From contig WGFD01000294.1 in NCBI GenBank assembly GCA_015492395.1, forward strand, positions 1 to 6,436: a stretch of DNA of 6,436 bases. The letters run 5' to 3'. Of the stretch, positions 1 to 6,384 are shown piece after piece; positions within the stretch are counted from its first letter, which is position 1, and each line of letters starts with the position of its first letter. Position numbers and translations under genes: made by a program. Under the pieces are notes generated by a model. It did no database searches. It was not told the DNA's origin and saw only the letters and a list, made by a program, of their open reading frames with translations. Source of the stretch: Deltaproteobacteria bacterium. Lineage in GTDB: Bacteria > Desulfobacterota > GWC2-55-46 > S146-70.

Positions 1-2
1 AC

Positions 3-164
3 ACGCTCAGGCAGCACGTGAGCAAGATAAACAGGACCATAAAGGAGCACCTCGGCGACGGCCCCCTCGCATCCTTCTACACCGTCACCGCGGTGGGCAG
101 GCATGGCCGAAAGAGGCACGGCGTGAAGGTGGAGAAGGGTAAGGTAAAGGTAGTGCAACCTTAA
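3..164 (+). CDS. 3' fragment, winged-helix-like C-terminus, possibly a CARF-wHTH (Csm6/Csx1-type) protein
   Basis: An open frame enters from the left edge and ends at TAA 162-164, giving 53 residues. They run from a helical segment (TLRQHVSKINRTIKEHLG) through SFYTVTAVGRHGRKRHGVKV, which would form two strands and a basic wing, to VEKGKVKVVQP. The pattern helix, then 'YxVxxxGRxGxxRxGV', is what I associate with the C-terminal winged helix of CARF-family CRISPR ancillary proteins such as the NE0113/TIGR02584 group, but it also fits other winged-helix regulators. The gene lies 31 bp upstream of cas10 on the same strand, so it could belong to the operon. It is markedly GC-rich, like the Csx3-like gene at the far end. 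The other two forward frames carry stops or low-complexity Arg/Pro-rich sequence. Confidence is good that it is coding and low for its function. Confidence 0.5.
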   Translation, partial: TLRQHVSKINRTIKEHLGDGPLASFYTVTAVGRHGRKRHGVKVEKGKVKVVQP

Positions 165-175
165 TGAAGGTTGCA
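154..175 (+). promoter_or_regulatory. 9-bp perfect stem-loop over the stop codon of the upstream gene
   Basis: TGCAACCTT (154-162) and AAGGTTGCA (167-175) are exact reverse complements around a 4-nt AATG loop. The hairpin covers the TAA stop at 162-164 and ends 20 nt before the cas10 ATG. No T-tract follows, so it is not a canonical intrinsic terminator. It could act as an mRNA processing or stability element, or modulate cas10 translation. The role is inferred; only the symmetry is seen. Confidence 0.45.
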
Positions 176-195
176 AACTGCGCGGAGCAAGAGAA

Positions 196-2661
196 ATGAA
201 CGATCATGAAAAGAGAGAATACAGGACGGTTGTGCTTGCTGCGTTGCTGCACGACATAGGAAAGTTTATGCAGCGGGCTGAGGTTCCGCTCGGCAACACA
301 TCGAGGGAGATGGAAAGCACCCTATGCCCTGTATACGGAGGCAGGTACAGCCATAAACATGTCCTTTGGACTGATCATTTTTTTGAAAACTGTGTCATAT
401 TGCCCGAAGGATTAAGCAGGTCCGAAGTAGGCAGGCTCTCTTCCATACACCACAGACCGGATTGCGGACTCGCGGAGATAATAGCCGTGGCGGACCGGCT
501 GTCCTCCGGCATGGACAGGAGGGTGCAGGAACAGGATGAGGCGATGGGAGGAGTCGCATATAAACGCAGACGCCTCAGGTCGGTATTCGAATCCATCGAG
601 CTCGACATCCCTTTACAGAGAGATGCGGACGGAAAACTGCATACAACGTACCGGTACGAGCTATCCCCCCTCGAAGATGATCTCACAGGAATATTCCCCA
701 GGCCAAAGGAAGAGCTGGACCCGCCGGAGGGTGAACTACTGGCAGATGAGTACAGGACTCTATGGGACGGATTTGCCCGGGAGGTGAAGCGTCTTCCGGT
801 CTACAGCTTTGAGGCCTTTTACAGCGGTATCAGTCAACTGCTTTTAAAGTACACCTGGTCTGTCCCAAGCTCCACCATCGACTTTCCGGACGTATCGCTC
901 TTTGACCACCTGAAGACCACCGCAGCAATAGCCTCGTGTCTTTACAGGTTCCATGTGCCGTCTTTTGAAGAGAAGGCTGTAAGGGACATGCATGAAAAGA
1001 AGTTCATGCTTCTGGTGGGAGACATGTCGGGCATACAGGACTATATATTCAAGATATCCCACATGGGAGCGGGAGGGAGCGCCAAGAGACTCAGGGCGCG
1101 ATCCCTTACAGTGTCCCTGCTGACCGAGATCATCAGCCACAAACTTCTCCATAGGCTGGAGCTCATTGAATCAAATGTCCTCATGTCTTCAGGAGGCAAG
1201 TTTTATATCCTGCTTCCGAACACTCCTGAGGCCGAAGACGCGGTCGAGAAGATCGAGAAGGATGTGGCACAATGGTGCTATACAAGATTGAACGCGGAAT
1301 TGAACCTGAATACCGCAACCATGAAGCTGTCAGGGGAGGACTTTAGCAGATTCCACACAGTATTTGAAGGTATCAACAACATCCTCCAAGAGAACAAGCG
1401 AAGACCTTTTGCCTCCCTCCTATGTAGAGATAACGGAGGATGGAATGAAAAGTTCATTCTGGAGCATGTGGACTATGGAGAGGAAGAGAAGCTCTGCAGG
1501 TCATGCCAGAGGTTCCCGGGTGAGAAGCGTACAGATGATAACGGTAAGAGTTCCTATATCTGCGATCTGTGTCACCGGGACAGACTGATAGGCCAGAACC
1601 TCCCCGTCGCAAGATACATAGCGTTCTATGATAATGGGGAAGTCGGTGATTTTGAGCTCATGGGATATTCGTTCGGAATCTTCAACAAGCTGCAGAAGGT
1701 GCCGCCAGGAGCGTATCTTGTATTGAGCCTCGAACAGTGGGAAGTCGGCGGTGAGTTCCCGCTCAACCGCCGCTGCATAGCACACGGTATTCCTGTATTG
1801 ACAGAAGAGGACTGTAAAGATTGCTCTTGCAGCGAAAAAGAGAATGTAAGGGCCGGCCAGCCCATGATGTTCGAGTGCATAGCTAACAAGTCCGAAGGGA
1901 GGAAAGTGCTCGGCTACCTGAAGGCCGACATCGACAGGCTCGGAAAGATATTCGCCCGCGGCTTGAAGGAAGAGAAGAACAGCGTATCGAGGATAGCCGC
2001 CATGAGCAGGATGCTCGACATGTTCTTTTCCGGCTACGTTGAGAACCTGTCACGCAAGAGAAACATATACATCGTGTACTCCGGCGGGGACGATCTCCTT
2101 CTGATCGGACCATGGAACGAGATAATAGACTTCGCCAAAGAGTTGCGAAATGCTTTCGCGCGGTTTACATGCAACAACCCAAACATTACGCTGTCCGCCG
2201 GCGTCATCCTCGCCAAGCACCGCACACCGGTGTTCAGAAACGTCCAACTGGCTGACATGGCGTTGGACGAGGCAAAGGAGAAACCGCCGGGCAAAGGCAG
2301 GGATCAATTGTGGCTCTTCGGCGACCGAGTGAAGTGGGACAGGGTCGGAGGACTGTTGCGTGACGCAAAGAAGCTCTCCGGCTGGATCGGGAATAACGAT
2401 GTGTCCATCGGTTTTGTAAGGAATCTCCTGGATTACGGCAGGATGAAAAAGGCGTTCGACAATAGGGGAGACACAAGGTTTCTTAAGTACCTGCCCCTGT
2501 TGACATATGATATAGCTCGTAACCTGCCGGATCCGGATAAAGATAAAGCCGGCATCCGCTCCTGGGCGGAGACGTTGAAGGAACCGGACAACACCACGAT
2601 GAAGCACATGGGAGTCGTGGCCAATTACGCACTTACGGCAAACAGGGGAGAGAAAAAATGA
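196..2661 (+). CDS. csm1: Type III-A CRISPR Cas10/Csm1, HD nuclease and cyclic oligoadenylate synthase
   Basis: An 821-residue protein, a normal length for Csm1. It is the large subunit of the Csm complex: on target RNA binding the family cuts ssDNA with its HD domain and polymerises ATP into cyclic oligoadenylates with its second palm. Seen: an N-terminal HD site (ALLHDIGK, H19-D20) and SIHHRPD further on; a first palm opening at GDMSGIQDYIF (from G275) followed by the Gly/Arg-rich AGGSAKRLRARS; a four-cysteine zinc motif, CxxC at 434/437 and CxxC at 456/459; a second palm with YLKADIDRLGKIF (from about 574, D578 and D580); and YSGGDDLLL with GGDD at 630-633. HD and GGDD are both intact, so both activities should be present. 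The ATG at 196 is preceded by GGAG (184-187). The stop overlaps the csm2 start (ATGA), implying translational coupling. Confidence 0.97.
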   Translation: MNDHEKREYRTVVLAALLHDIGKFMQRAEVPLGNTSREMESTLCPVYGGRYSHKHVLWTDHFFENCVILPEGLSRSEVGRLSSIHHRPDCGLAEIIAVADRLSSGMDRRVQEQDEAMGGVAYKRRRLRSVFESIELDIPLQRDADGKLHTTYRYELSPLEDDLTGIFPRPKEELDPPEGELLADEYRTLWDGFAREVKRLPVYSFEAFYSGISQLLLKYTWSVPSSTIDFPDVSLFDHLKTTAAIASCLYRFHVPSFEEKAVRDMHEKKFMLLVGDMSGIQDYIFKISHMGAGGSAKRLRARSLTVSLLTEIISHKLLHRLELIESNVLMSSGGKFYILLPNTPEAEDAVEKIEKDVAQWCYTRLNAELNLNTATMKLSGEDFSRFHTVFEGINNILQENKRRPFASLLCRDNGGWNEKFILEHVDYGEEEKLCRSCQRFPGEKRTDDNGKSSYICDLCHRDRLIGQNLPVARYIAFYDNGEVGDFELMGYSFGIFNKLQKVPPGAYLVLSLEQWEVGGEFPLNRRCIAHGIPVLTEEDCKDCSCSEKENVRAGQPMMFECIANKSEGRKVLGYLKADIDRLGKIFARGLKEEKNSVSRIAAMSRMLDMFFSGYVENLSRKRNIYIVYSGGDDLLLIGPWNEIIDFAKELRNAFARFTCNNPNITLSAGVILAKHRTPVFRNVQLADMALDEAKEKPPGKGRDQLWLFGDRVKWDRVGGLLRDAKKLSGWIGNNDVSIGFVRNLLDYGRMKKAFDNRGDTRFLKYLPLLTYDIARNLPDPDKDKAGIRSWAETLKEPDNTTMKHMGVVANYALTANRGEKK

Positions 2662-3230
2662 GCAATGATATGAGATCGGCCTTCCAAAAGGCCGGGATAA
2701 GACCAGGAGGCGGAGAGATGACGAAGAGGTGTAAAGAGTGTGGAAAGGAGTTTGTTCCTAAGGAGCACTACCACACAATATGCAGTGAGTGTAACAAGAA
2801 CAAGAAAAGGTATTCCGGAGGTGGCGGCAAAAGGCAGTTGTCTTTGCCGCAAAACTACCTCAAAGCCGGATATTTTGATGAAAAAGGATGCTTGAGAGAG
2901 AGCATTTATAAGGATGAAGCCAAAGTGGTCGCAGAAATTTTAGCCTCACATGGTATGACACCCACTTCGTTCAGAGCATTCTACAACAAGGCCAAGGCTA
3001 TTGAGTATCATTATAATACTTCCAAAGACTTTGATTCTATAAAACATAAGCTCTTTGCCTTTGAAAGGGATGTTGTGTACCAGGTCAGCAGGGAATGTGT
3101 GCCGGATGAGTTTCGAAAGTTCATTGTAAAAAATGCCGAGTTGGCTCAAAAAGGTCCCAAAGAGTTTAAGGGTTTTATAGAGCACTTTCTAAGCGTCTTG
3201 GCATATTTTAAAGATTACTCTAAAAAATAA
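2658..3230 (+). CDS. csm2: Csm2 small subunit with an N-terminal zinc-binding motif
   Basis: A 190-residue protein. Csm2 forms the helical inner filament of the Csm complex along the crRNA-target duplex. The C-terminal ~120 residues match the family: YLKAGYFDEKG, then a mostly helical domain ending in HFLSVLAYFKDYSKK. The N-terminus is unusual: C25-x2-C28 and C42-x2-C45 form a treble-clef or zinc-ribbon-like motif followed by a Lys/Gly-rich linker (NKNKKRYSGGGGKR). This makes the protein longer than the 120-150 residues usual for Csm2. The ATG at 2658 overlaps the cas10 stop and has a purine-rich RBS (AGGGGAG, 2644-2650). A second in-frame ATG at 2718 (Met21) has a stronger AGGAGG at 2705-2710, so the start is ambiguous. 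The zinc motif survives with either start. The 3' half is AT-rich compared with cas10. Confidence 0.9.
   Translation: MSNDMRSAFQKAGIRPGGGEMTKRCKECGKEFVPKEHYHTICSECNKNKKRYSGGGGKRQLSLPQNYLKAGYFDEKGCLRESIYKDEAKVVAEILASHGMTPTSFRAFYNKAKAIEYHYNTSKDFDSIKHKLFAFERDVVYQVSRECVPDEFRKFIVKNAELAQKGPKEFKGFIEHFLSVLAYFKDYSKK
2705..2720 (+). promoter_or_regulatory. Strong internal Shine-Dalgarno and alternative csm2 start (Met21)
   Basis: AGGAGG at 2705-2710 lies 7 nt before an in-frame ATG at 2718-2720. It is a better match to the anti-SD than the site before the ATG at 2658. Starting here gives a 170-residue Csm2 beginning MTKRCKECGKEF. It could be the true start or give a second isoform. The leader residues RSAFQKAGI would be lost. 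Confidence 0.45.
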
Positions 3231-3250
3231 CTGCGAAGGAGGGAAGAAGG

Positions 3251-3913
3251 ATGAAACTCAGTAAGTTCGTATCCATCACAGGGACAATACATTGTAAAAC
3301 CGGATTACGTATTGGTGGAACAAAAGAGGGAGTACCCGACCCTGGTGGTTCAGAGAATACGGTAATAAGACATCCCATCACCTCATTGCCGTATATCCCT
3401 GGTTCTTCACTTAAAGGCAAAATAAGATCACTTCTTGAGATGCACTCCTCTATTTCTGGGGCCGAGATCGCCGCCGACGGGAAGCCTTGCGGGTGTGGCA
3501 ATTGCTGGGTGTGTAAGATATTTGGTTCTCATGGAATGAAGAATAAAGAAATAACAAGACTTGTTGTGAGAGATGGCTCCCTTACGAAAAGATCGGAACT
3601 GGAGTTAAGGACAGCACAGGAGGAAAAGGGACTAAATTTTGTCGAGATCAAAAGTGAAAACATCATCAATCGGAAAACCGGTGTGGCTGCTAATAAGGGG
3701 CTTAGAACCCAGGAACGAGTTCCCGCTGGCTCAGAGTTCAACATGAATATGGTTCTGAAACTTTTTGAAGGGGATGATGAAGAGAAACTGATTGATATAG
3801 TAAAAAAAGGTTTAGACCTTCTGCAAAAGGATTACCTTGGAAGTTCTGGAAGCCGGGGCTATGGGCAAGTAGAGATTAAAGACCTGAAGGTTGAAGAGCT
3901 TCCCATAAATTAA
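3251..3913 (+). CDS. csm3: Csm3, RAMP backbone subunit (target RNA cleavage subunit)
   Basis: A 220-residue Cas7-like RAMP protein, typical Csm3 length. Several copies form the crRNA-binding backbone and normally cut target RNA every 6 nt. Seen: an N-terminal ferredoxin-like strand (KFVSITGTIHCKTGLRIGG), the hallmark LPYIPGSSLKGKIRSLLE, a zinc-type cluster C80-x-C82-x2-C85-x2-C88, a thumb region (NRKTGVAANKGLRTQERVPAG) and the C-terminal Gly-rich loop LGSSGSRGYGQV. Aligned on the VIRxP anchor, the position of the cleavage Asp (D32/D33 in studied Csm3, within GGxDxPVI) is Glu35 here (GGSENTVI), so slicing may be weakened. A strong RBS (AAGGAGG, 3236-3242) precedes the ATG. The gene is AT-richer than cas10. 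Its TAA stop lies within the left inverted repeat of the following element. Confidence 0.96.
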   Translation: MKLSKFVSITGTIHCKTGLRIGGTKEGVPDPGGSENTVIRHPITSLPYIPGSSLKGKIRSLLEMHSSISGAEIAADGKPCGCGNCWVCKIFGSHGMKNKEITRLVVRDGSLTKRSELELRTAQEEKGLNFVEIKSENIINRKTGVAANKGLRTQERVPAGSEFNMNMVLKLFEGDDEEKLIDIVKKGLDLLQKDYLGSSGSRGYGQVEIKDLKVEELPIN

Positions 3914-4095
3914 GGAAACTCTTGAATTATTGCCTGTTTTGTCATTGCAAGCGCAGCGCAGCACCGGATGTGATAAACGGGCGAAGCGACCTTGCCGTGG
4001 AGGAGGGTTCTTATCTCCAATCTCGTTTTCAGTAAAATCAAACACTTAGAGATTGCCTCCTCGCTTAGCTGACGAATTAATCAGAGTTTCCTTAA
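3910..4095. repeat. MITE-like palindromic element with perfect 13-bp terminal inverted repeats
   Basis: TTAAGGAAACTCT at 3910-3922 is the exact reverse complement of AGAGTTTCCTTAA at 4083-4095. Both ends carry TTAA, which may be part of the inverted repeat or a TTAA target duplication. Inside, an inner pair CAATCTC (4018-4024) and GAGATTG (4049-4055) forms a hairpin arm, and the words GTCATTGCAAGCG and GCGAAGCGAC resemble common dispersed palindromic repeats (GTCATTGCGAG...GAGATTGC) of several bacterial lineages. There is no transposase; no ATG-initiated gene is visible in the ~200 bp between csm3 and csm4. The element supplies the csm3 TAA stop (3911-3913) and ends 20 bp before the csm4 ATG. 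It is probably a decayed non-autonomous insertion. The effect on csm4 expression is unknown. Confidence 0.65.
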
Positions 4096-4115
4096 GACAC
4101 ACAGGAGAGAGTTGC

Positions 4116-5024
4116 ATGAACACCTTCCGTATTAAACTCAAACCCAGGGGCTGCTTCATCACTCCGCTTCATGCGGACACCCTCTTCGGCCATCTATGCT
4201 GGATAGTCAGATGGAGGGACGGTGAAGCCGCCTTGAAGGAGTTCCTCGAAGCTTTCGAGGACTCTCCGCCCATTGTTTTTTCGGACGGCTTTCCCGGAGA
4301 CTTGCTGCCGGCACCTGCACACCTGCCAACACTTGTTCGGGACGGCTTTGATCATGGTGACGATGAGTTCGATTTGAAAAAGAAGCTCAAGTCTCTCAAG
4401 TGGCTTACCCTCGAAGAGTTCCGAAAGGTCCAAGACGGTCGGCCCATTAGGCCGATGGAGGAGAAAACCGGCATCAAGCCGACAACGAGCCTGCACAGCT
4501 CCATAAACAGGATAAGTGGAACAACGGGTGACGAGGGCTCCTTGTTCGAGCTCGAAGAGTATGTGCTTGAAGAGGGACTCGACTACTATTCCATTTACCT
4601 CAAGATCAAGGAAGAATGGATAGATAGAGTCGCTTCTTTTTTTCATGATCTTTCGCTCATTGGCTACGGGAAGAAAAAAAGTGTCGGCAAGGGGGCATTC
4701 GAAGTGTTGTCTCTTGAGCCGTTCAATGGCTTTGATTTTAATAGTACACCTGATGGGTTTGTCGCGCTTTCCCACTTTGTGCCAGCTGAAGGTGATCCGA
4801 CGGACGGCTCATACAAGATATTTGTGAAGTATGGAAAGCTGGGGGGAGAATTTGCGTTCAGCGGTAAGCCATTCAAGAGGCCGCTTATGATGTTGAAAGT
4901 CGGTTCCATCTTTCGATGCAAGGAGCAAAGGCCGTATTATGGAAGAATGGTAAAGGGACTCGTGCCCGGAAGGCCGGAGATAGTAAATTACGGTTACACT
5001 TTCCCTGTTCCGATCCGAATGTAG
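4116..5024 (+). CDS. csm4: Csm4, Cas5-like RAMP subunit binding the crRNA 5' handle
   Basis: A 302-residue protein, normal for Csm4. With Cas10 it forms the base of the complex and holds the crRNA 5' handle. Seen: an N-terminal RAMP strand followed by PLHADTLFGHLCWIV (residues 17-31), the classic Csm4 opening; a middle region TTSLHSSINRISGTTG; a Gly-rich loop IGYGKKKSVGKGAFEV (about 182-197); and the C-terminal NYGYTFPVPIRM typical of the family. I chose ATG 4116, which has AGGAGAG at 4103-4109. An in-frame TTG at 4053 would add 21 residues, but they fall inside the repeat element and lack an RBS. csm4 follows csm3 as usual, though after a 202-bp gap instead of tight packing. Its composition is more like cas10 than csm2/csm3. 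Confidence 0.95.
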   Translation: MNTFRIKLKPRGCFITPLHADTLFGHLCWIVRWRDGEAALKEFLEAFEDSPPIVFSDGFPGDLLPAPAHLPTLVRDGFDHGDDEFDLKKKLKSLKWLTLEEFRKVQDGRPIRPMEEKTGIKPTTSLHSSINRISGTTGDEGSLFELEEYVLEEGLDYYSIYLKIKEEWIDRVASFFHDLSLIGYGKKKSVGKGAFEVLSLEPFNGFDFNSTPDGFVALSHFVPAEGDPTDGSYKIFVKYGKLGGEFAFSGKPFKRPLMMLKVGSIFRCKEQRPYYGRMVKGLVPGRPEIVNYGYTFPVPIRM

Positions 5025-5036
5025 GAGACAGATGAA

Positions 5037-6128
5037 ATGAAACACTCGCTGTATATATGTCCTTCGGGAATATCCGCGCTCGAGTATATAAGAAAGGAAG
5101 AGATGCTCACCTCGGCAGGCCCCGCTAAGGCCCTGGAAGATTTTTTCTTGCATAGCGATGATGCTTCCGTCATGAAGGCATCCGCTGAAGCAAACTCGCT
5201 TCTCAGGATGGGCGTCAAGAAAGGTGACAAGGTGGTTTTCCTGTGCAGCGACACCGAAGAAGGAGTGCTCGTCGCAAGCGCCCTGACAAGGCTTCTGAGG
5301 AACAGGGCAGGTTGTGATGCGAGCTTCAAGCGGATCAAGGGACTGCAGACACGTGACAGAAAGAGCTTCGAGCGGGAAGGAATAACCAACCTTACGGAAA
5401 CCGTTATCGACGAGGTTGAAGCCAACCGCTGGCAGTACAGGATCATCTTGAACATCACCGCGGGATACAAGGCTACTGTGCCGTACATGACCTTCATCGG
5501 AATGATATTCCACCTGCCGATCCGCTATATCTTTGAGCGCTCCGAAAGCATAATAGAATTGCCTCCGATCCCGATCGACTTCGACCTGGAACGCCTCAAG
5601 CGCCTCGACCCGGTGATAGACCGGATTTCATCCGACTACATATCGGTCGACGAATTTCTCGAAGAAACCGGCATATCCTACAAGGACATGGAGAGGGATA
5701 TAGGTGATATACTGATAGAAGAGGATGGACTCTTGACATTGCGTCCGACGGGACGCATCCTGTACAGGCGCTACCTTCAAATCAAGGGCAACAGGCTTTT
5801 CATCTCGCCCACGGTCACAAAGAAGCTCGATTCGGGCTCATATGACAGAAAACTTTTCGAGAGATTGTTTGCGAAGATGAGAGACCCTGTCCACCTGCAA
5901 AGCAAGCTTCATCCGGAGGTCAAGAGGAAGGGCAAACTGGATCTCGATTGTTACAAGGCCGGCTCTACGAACGAGCGCATATTCTTCCACGTCAAGGAAA
6001 AAGAAAAGGCGATCTACATCTGTGATATATACATGCACGACGAATATGAAATGGTCATCAACGATGGCACCTTGTTGTGGGAACGGTTCCAGCGAAACGA
6101 ACACGCTTTCAGGGAATATACGCCATGA
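5037..6128 (+). CDS. CARF-wHTH protein with RelE-like C-terminal domain (Cami1-like candidate)
   Basis: A 363-residue ancillary type III effector. The N-terminal ~180 residues read as a CARF sensor of cyclic oligoadenylate of the APE2256/TIGR02619 type: SLYICPSGISALEYIR (4-19), FLCSDTEEGVLVASAL (from 68) and the ligand-loop-like NITAGYKATVP (139-149). A linker (IPIDFDLERL) leads to a winged helix (about 183-247, SVDEFLEETGISYKDMERDI to LRPTGRILYRRYL). The last ~95 residues are strand-rich: YDRKLFERLF (from 269), a basic stretch KRKGK (296-300), ERIFFHVKEKEKAIYICDIY and MHDEYE (H334-Y337). This suits a RelE-fold mRNA interferase as in CARF-RelE Cami1, which cuts mRNA on the ribosome. No convincing HEPN motif is present. 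RBS TAGGAGA (5022-5028) overlaps the csm4 stop. The ATGA overlap with the next gene implies coupling. CARF is sure; RelE is inferred from pattern. Confidence 0.8.
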   Translation: MKHSLYICPSGISALEYIRKEEMLTSAGPAKALEDFFLHSDDASVMKASAEANSLLRMGVKKGDKVVFLCSDTEEGVLVASALTRLLRNRAGCDASFKRIKGLQTRDRKSFEREGITNLTETVIDEVEANRWQYRIILNITAGYKATVPYMTFIGMIFHLPIRYIFERSESIIELPPIPIDFDLERLKRLDPVIDRISSDYISVDEFLEETGISYKDMERDIGDILIEEDGLLTLRPTGRILYRRYLQIKGNRLFISPTVTKKLDSGSYDRKLFERLFAKMRDPVHLQSKLHPEVKRKGKLDLDCYKAGSTNERIFFHVKEKEKAIYICDIYMHDEYEMVINDGTLLWERFQRNEHAFREYTP

Positions 6129-6364
6129 TAGTAATAGACCTGTCCGAACTGTACGAAAATAACGCCCGGCTAGCCGAGCTCGATGGCTACGTGCGCAGGG
6201 TCGTCGAGCTTGCGGGCGAAGGTAACGACGTCGTGCTTACCGGGCAGGCCCCGGTGTGGCTCTACCTGAAGGCGGCGCATGCGCTACACGGCAAGGCGAG
6301 GAAGCTCACCTACAGGAGCCCGGTCACCGGTGACGTGGTCATCTTCGACCATAACCCGTTTTGA
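6125..6364 (+). CDS. Csx3-like (Crn3-type) putative ring nuclease or cOA-binding protein
   Basis: A 79-residue protein starting in the ATGA overlap (6125-6128) with the CARF gene; an in-frame ATG at 6077 lies inside that gene and is less likely. Csx3/Crn3 degrades cyclic tetra-adenylate and so damps type III signalling. The core VVLTGQAPVWLYLKAAHALHG (36-56) matches the Csx3 signature GRGPIWLxxxxAHxxH, with H52 and H55 conserved. In Archaeoglobus Csx3, as I recall it, the residues after this are VYDPRLG with Asp69 needed for activity. Here the equivalent is TYRSPVTG, with Arg64 at the Asp position. D70, D75 and H76 in GDVVIFDHNPF might compensate. It is shorter than the usual ~105 residues, lacking the C-terminal extension. 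GC is about 67% in the part I counted, far above csm2/csm3. Family call fairly sure; activity open. Confidence 0.7.
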   Translation: MIVIDLSELYENNARLAELDGYVRRVVELAGEGNDVVLTGQAPVWLYLKAAHALHGKARKLTYRSPVTGDVVIFDHNPF

Positions 6365-6384
6365 GCATGTGCCGGGGTGATACT

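Noticed and set aside
2500..2520. TTGACA followed by TATGATAT as a promoter inside cas10
   Set aside because: The two boxes are adjacent without the 16-18 bp spacer, and the site lies inside a well-conserved coding region.
2050..2607. Long reverse-strand open frame (185 codons) opposite cas10
   Set aside because: It overlaps the GGDD palm domain entirely and has no recognisable protein features or RBS; it is a shadow of the cas10 codon pattern.
4053..4115. TTG start giving a 323-residue Csm4
   Set aside because: The added residues are translated from the repeat element, no RBS precedes the TTG, and the ATG at 4116 has a good AGGAGAG and begins the family-typical N-terminus.
3910..4115. CRISPR repeat or leader between csm3 and csm4
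   Set aside because: There are no direct repeats with regular spacing; the structure is inverted, like a transposable or palindromic element.
4637..4680. Runs of 7 T and 7 A in csm4 as frameshift or slippage sites
   Set aside because: The frame is intact through the conserved Gly-rich loop right after them, and no alternative frame product makes sense.
6084..6104. R-x5-H near the C-terminus of the CARF protein (R350, H356) as a HEPN RNase motif
   Set aside because: The residue after Arg is Phe rather than a polar one, it sits in the last 14 residues, and the preceding region is strand-rich rather than the all-helical HEPN fold.
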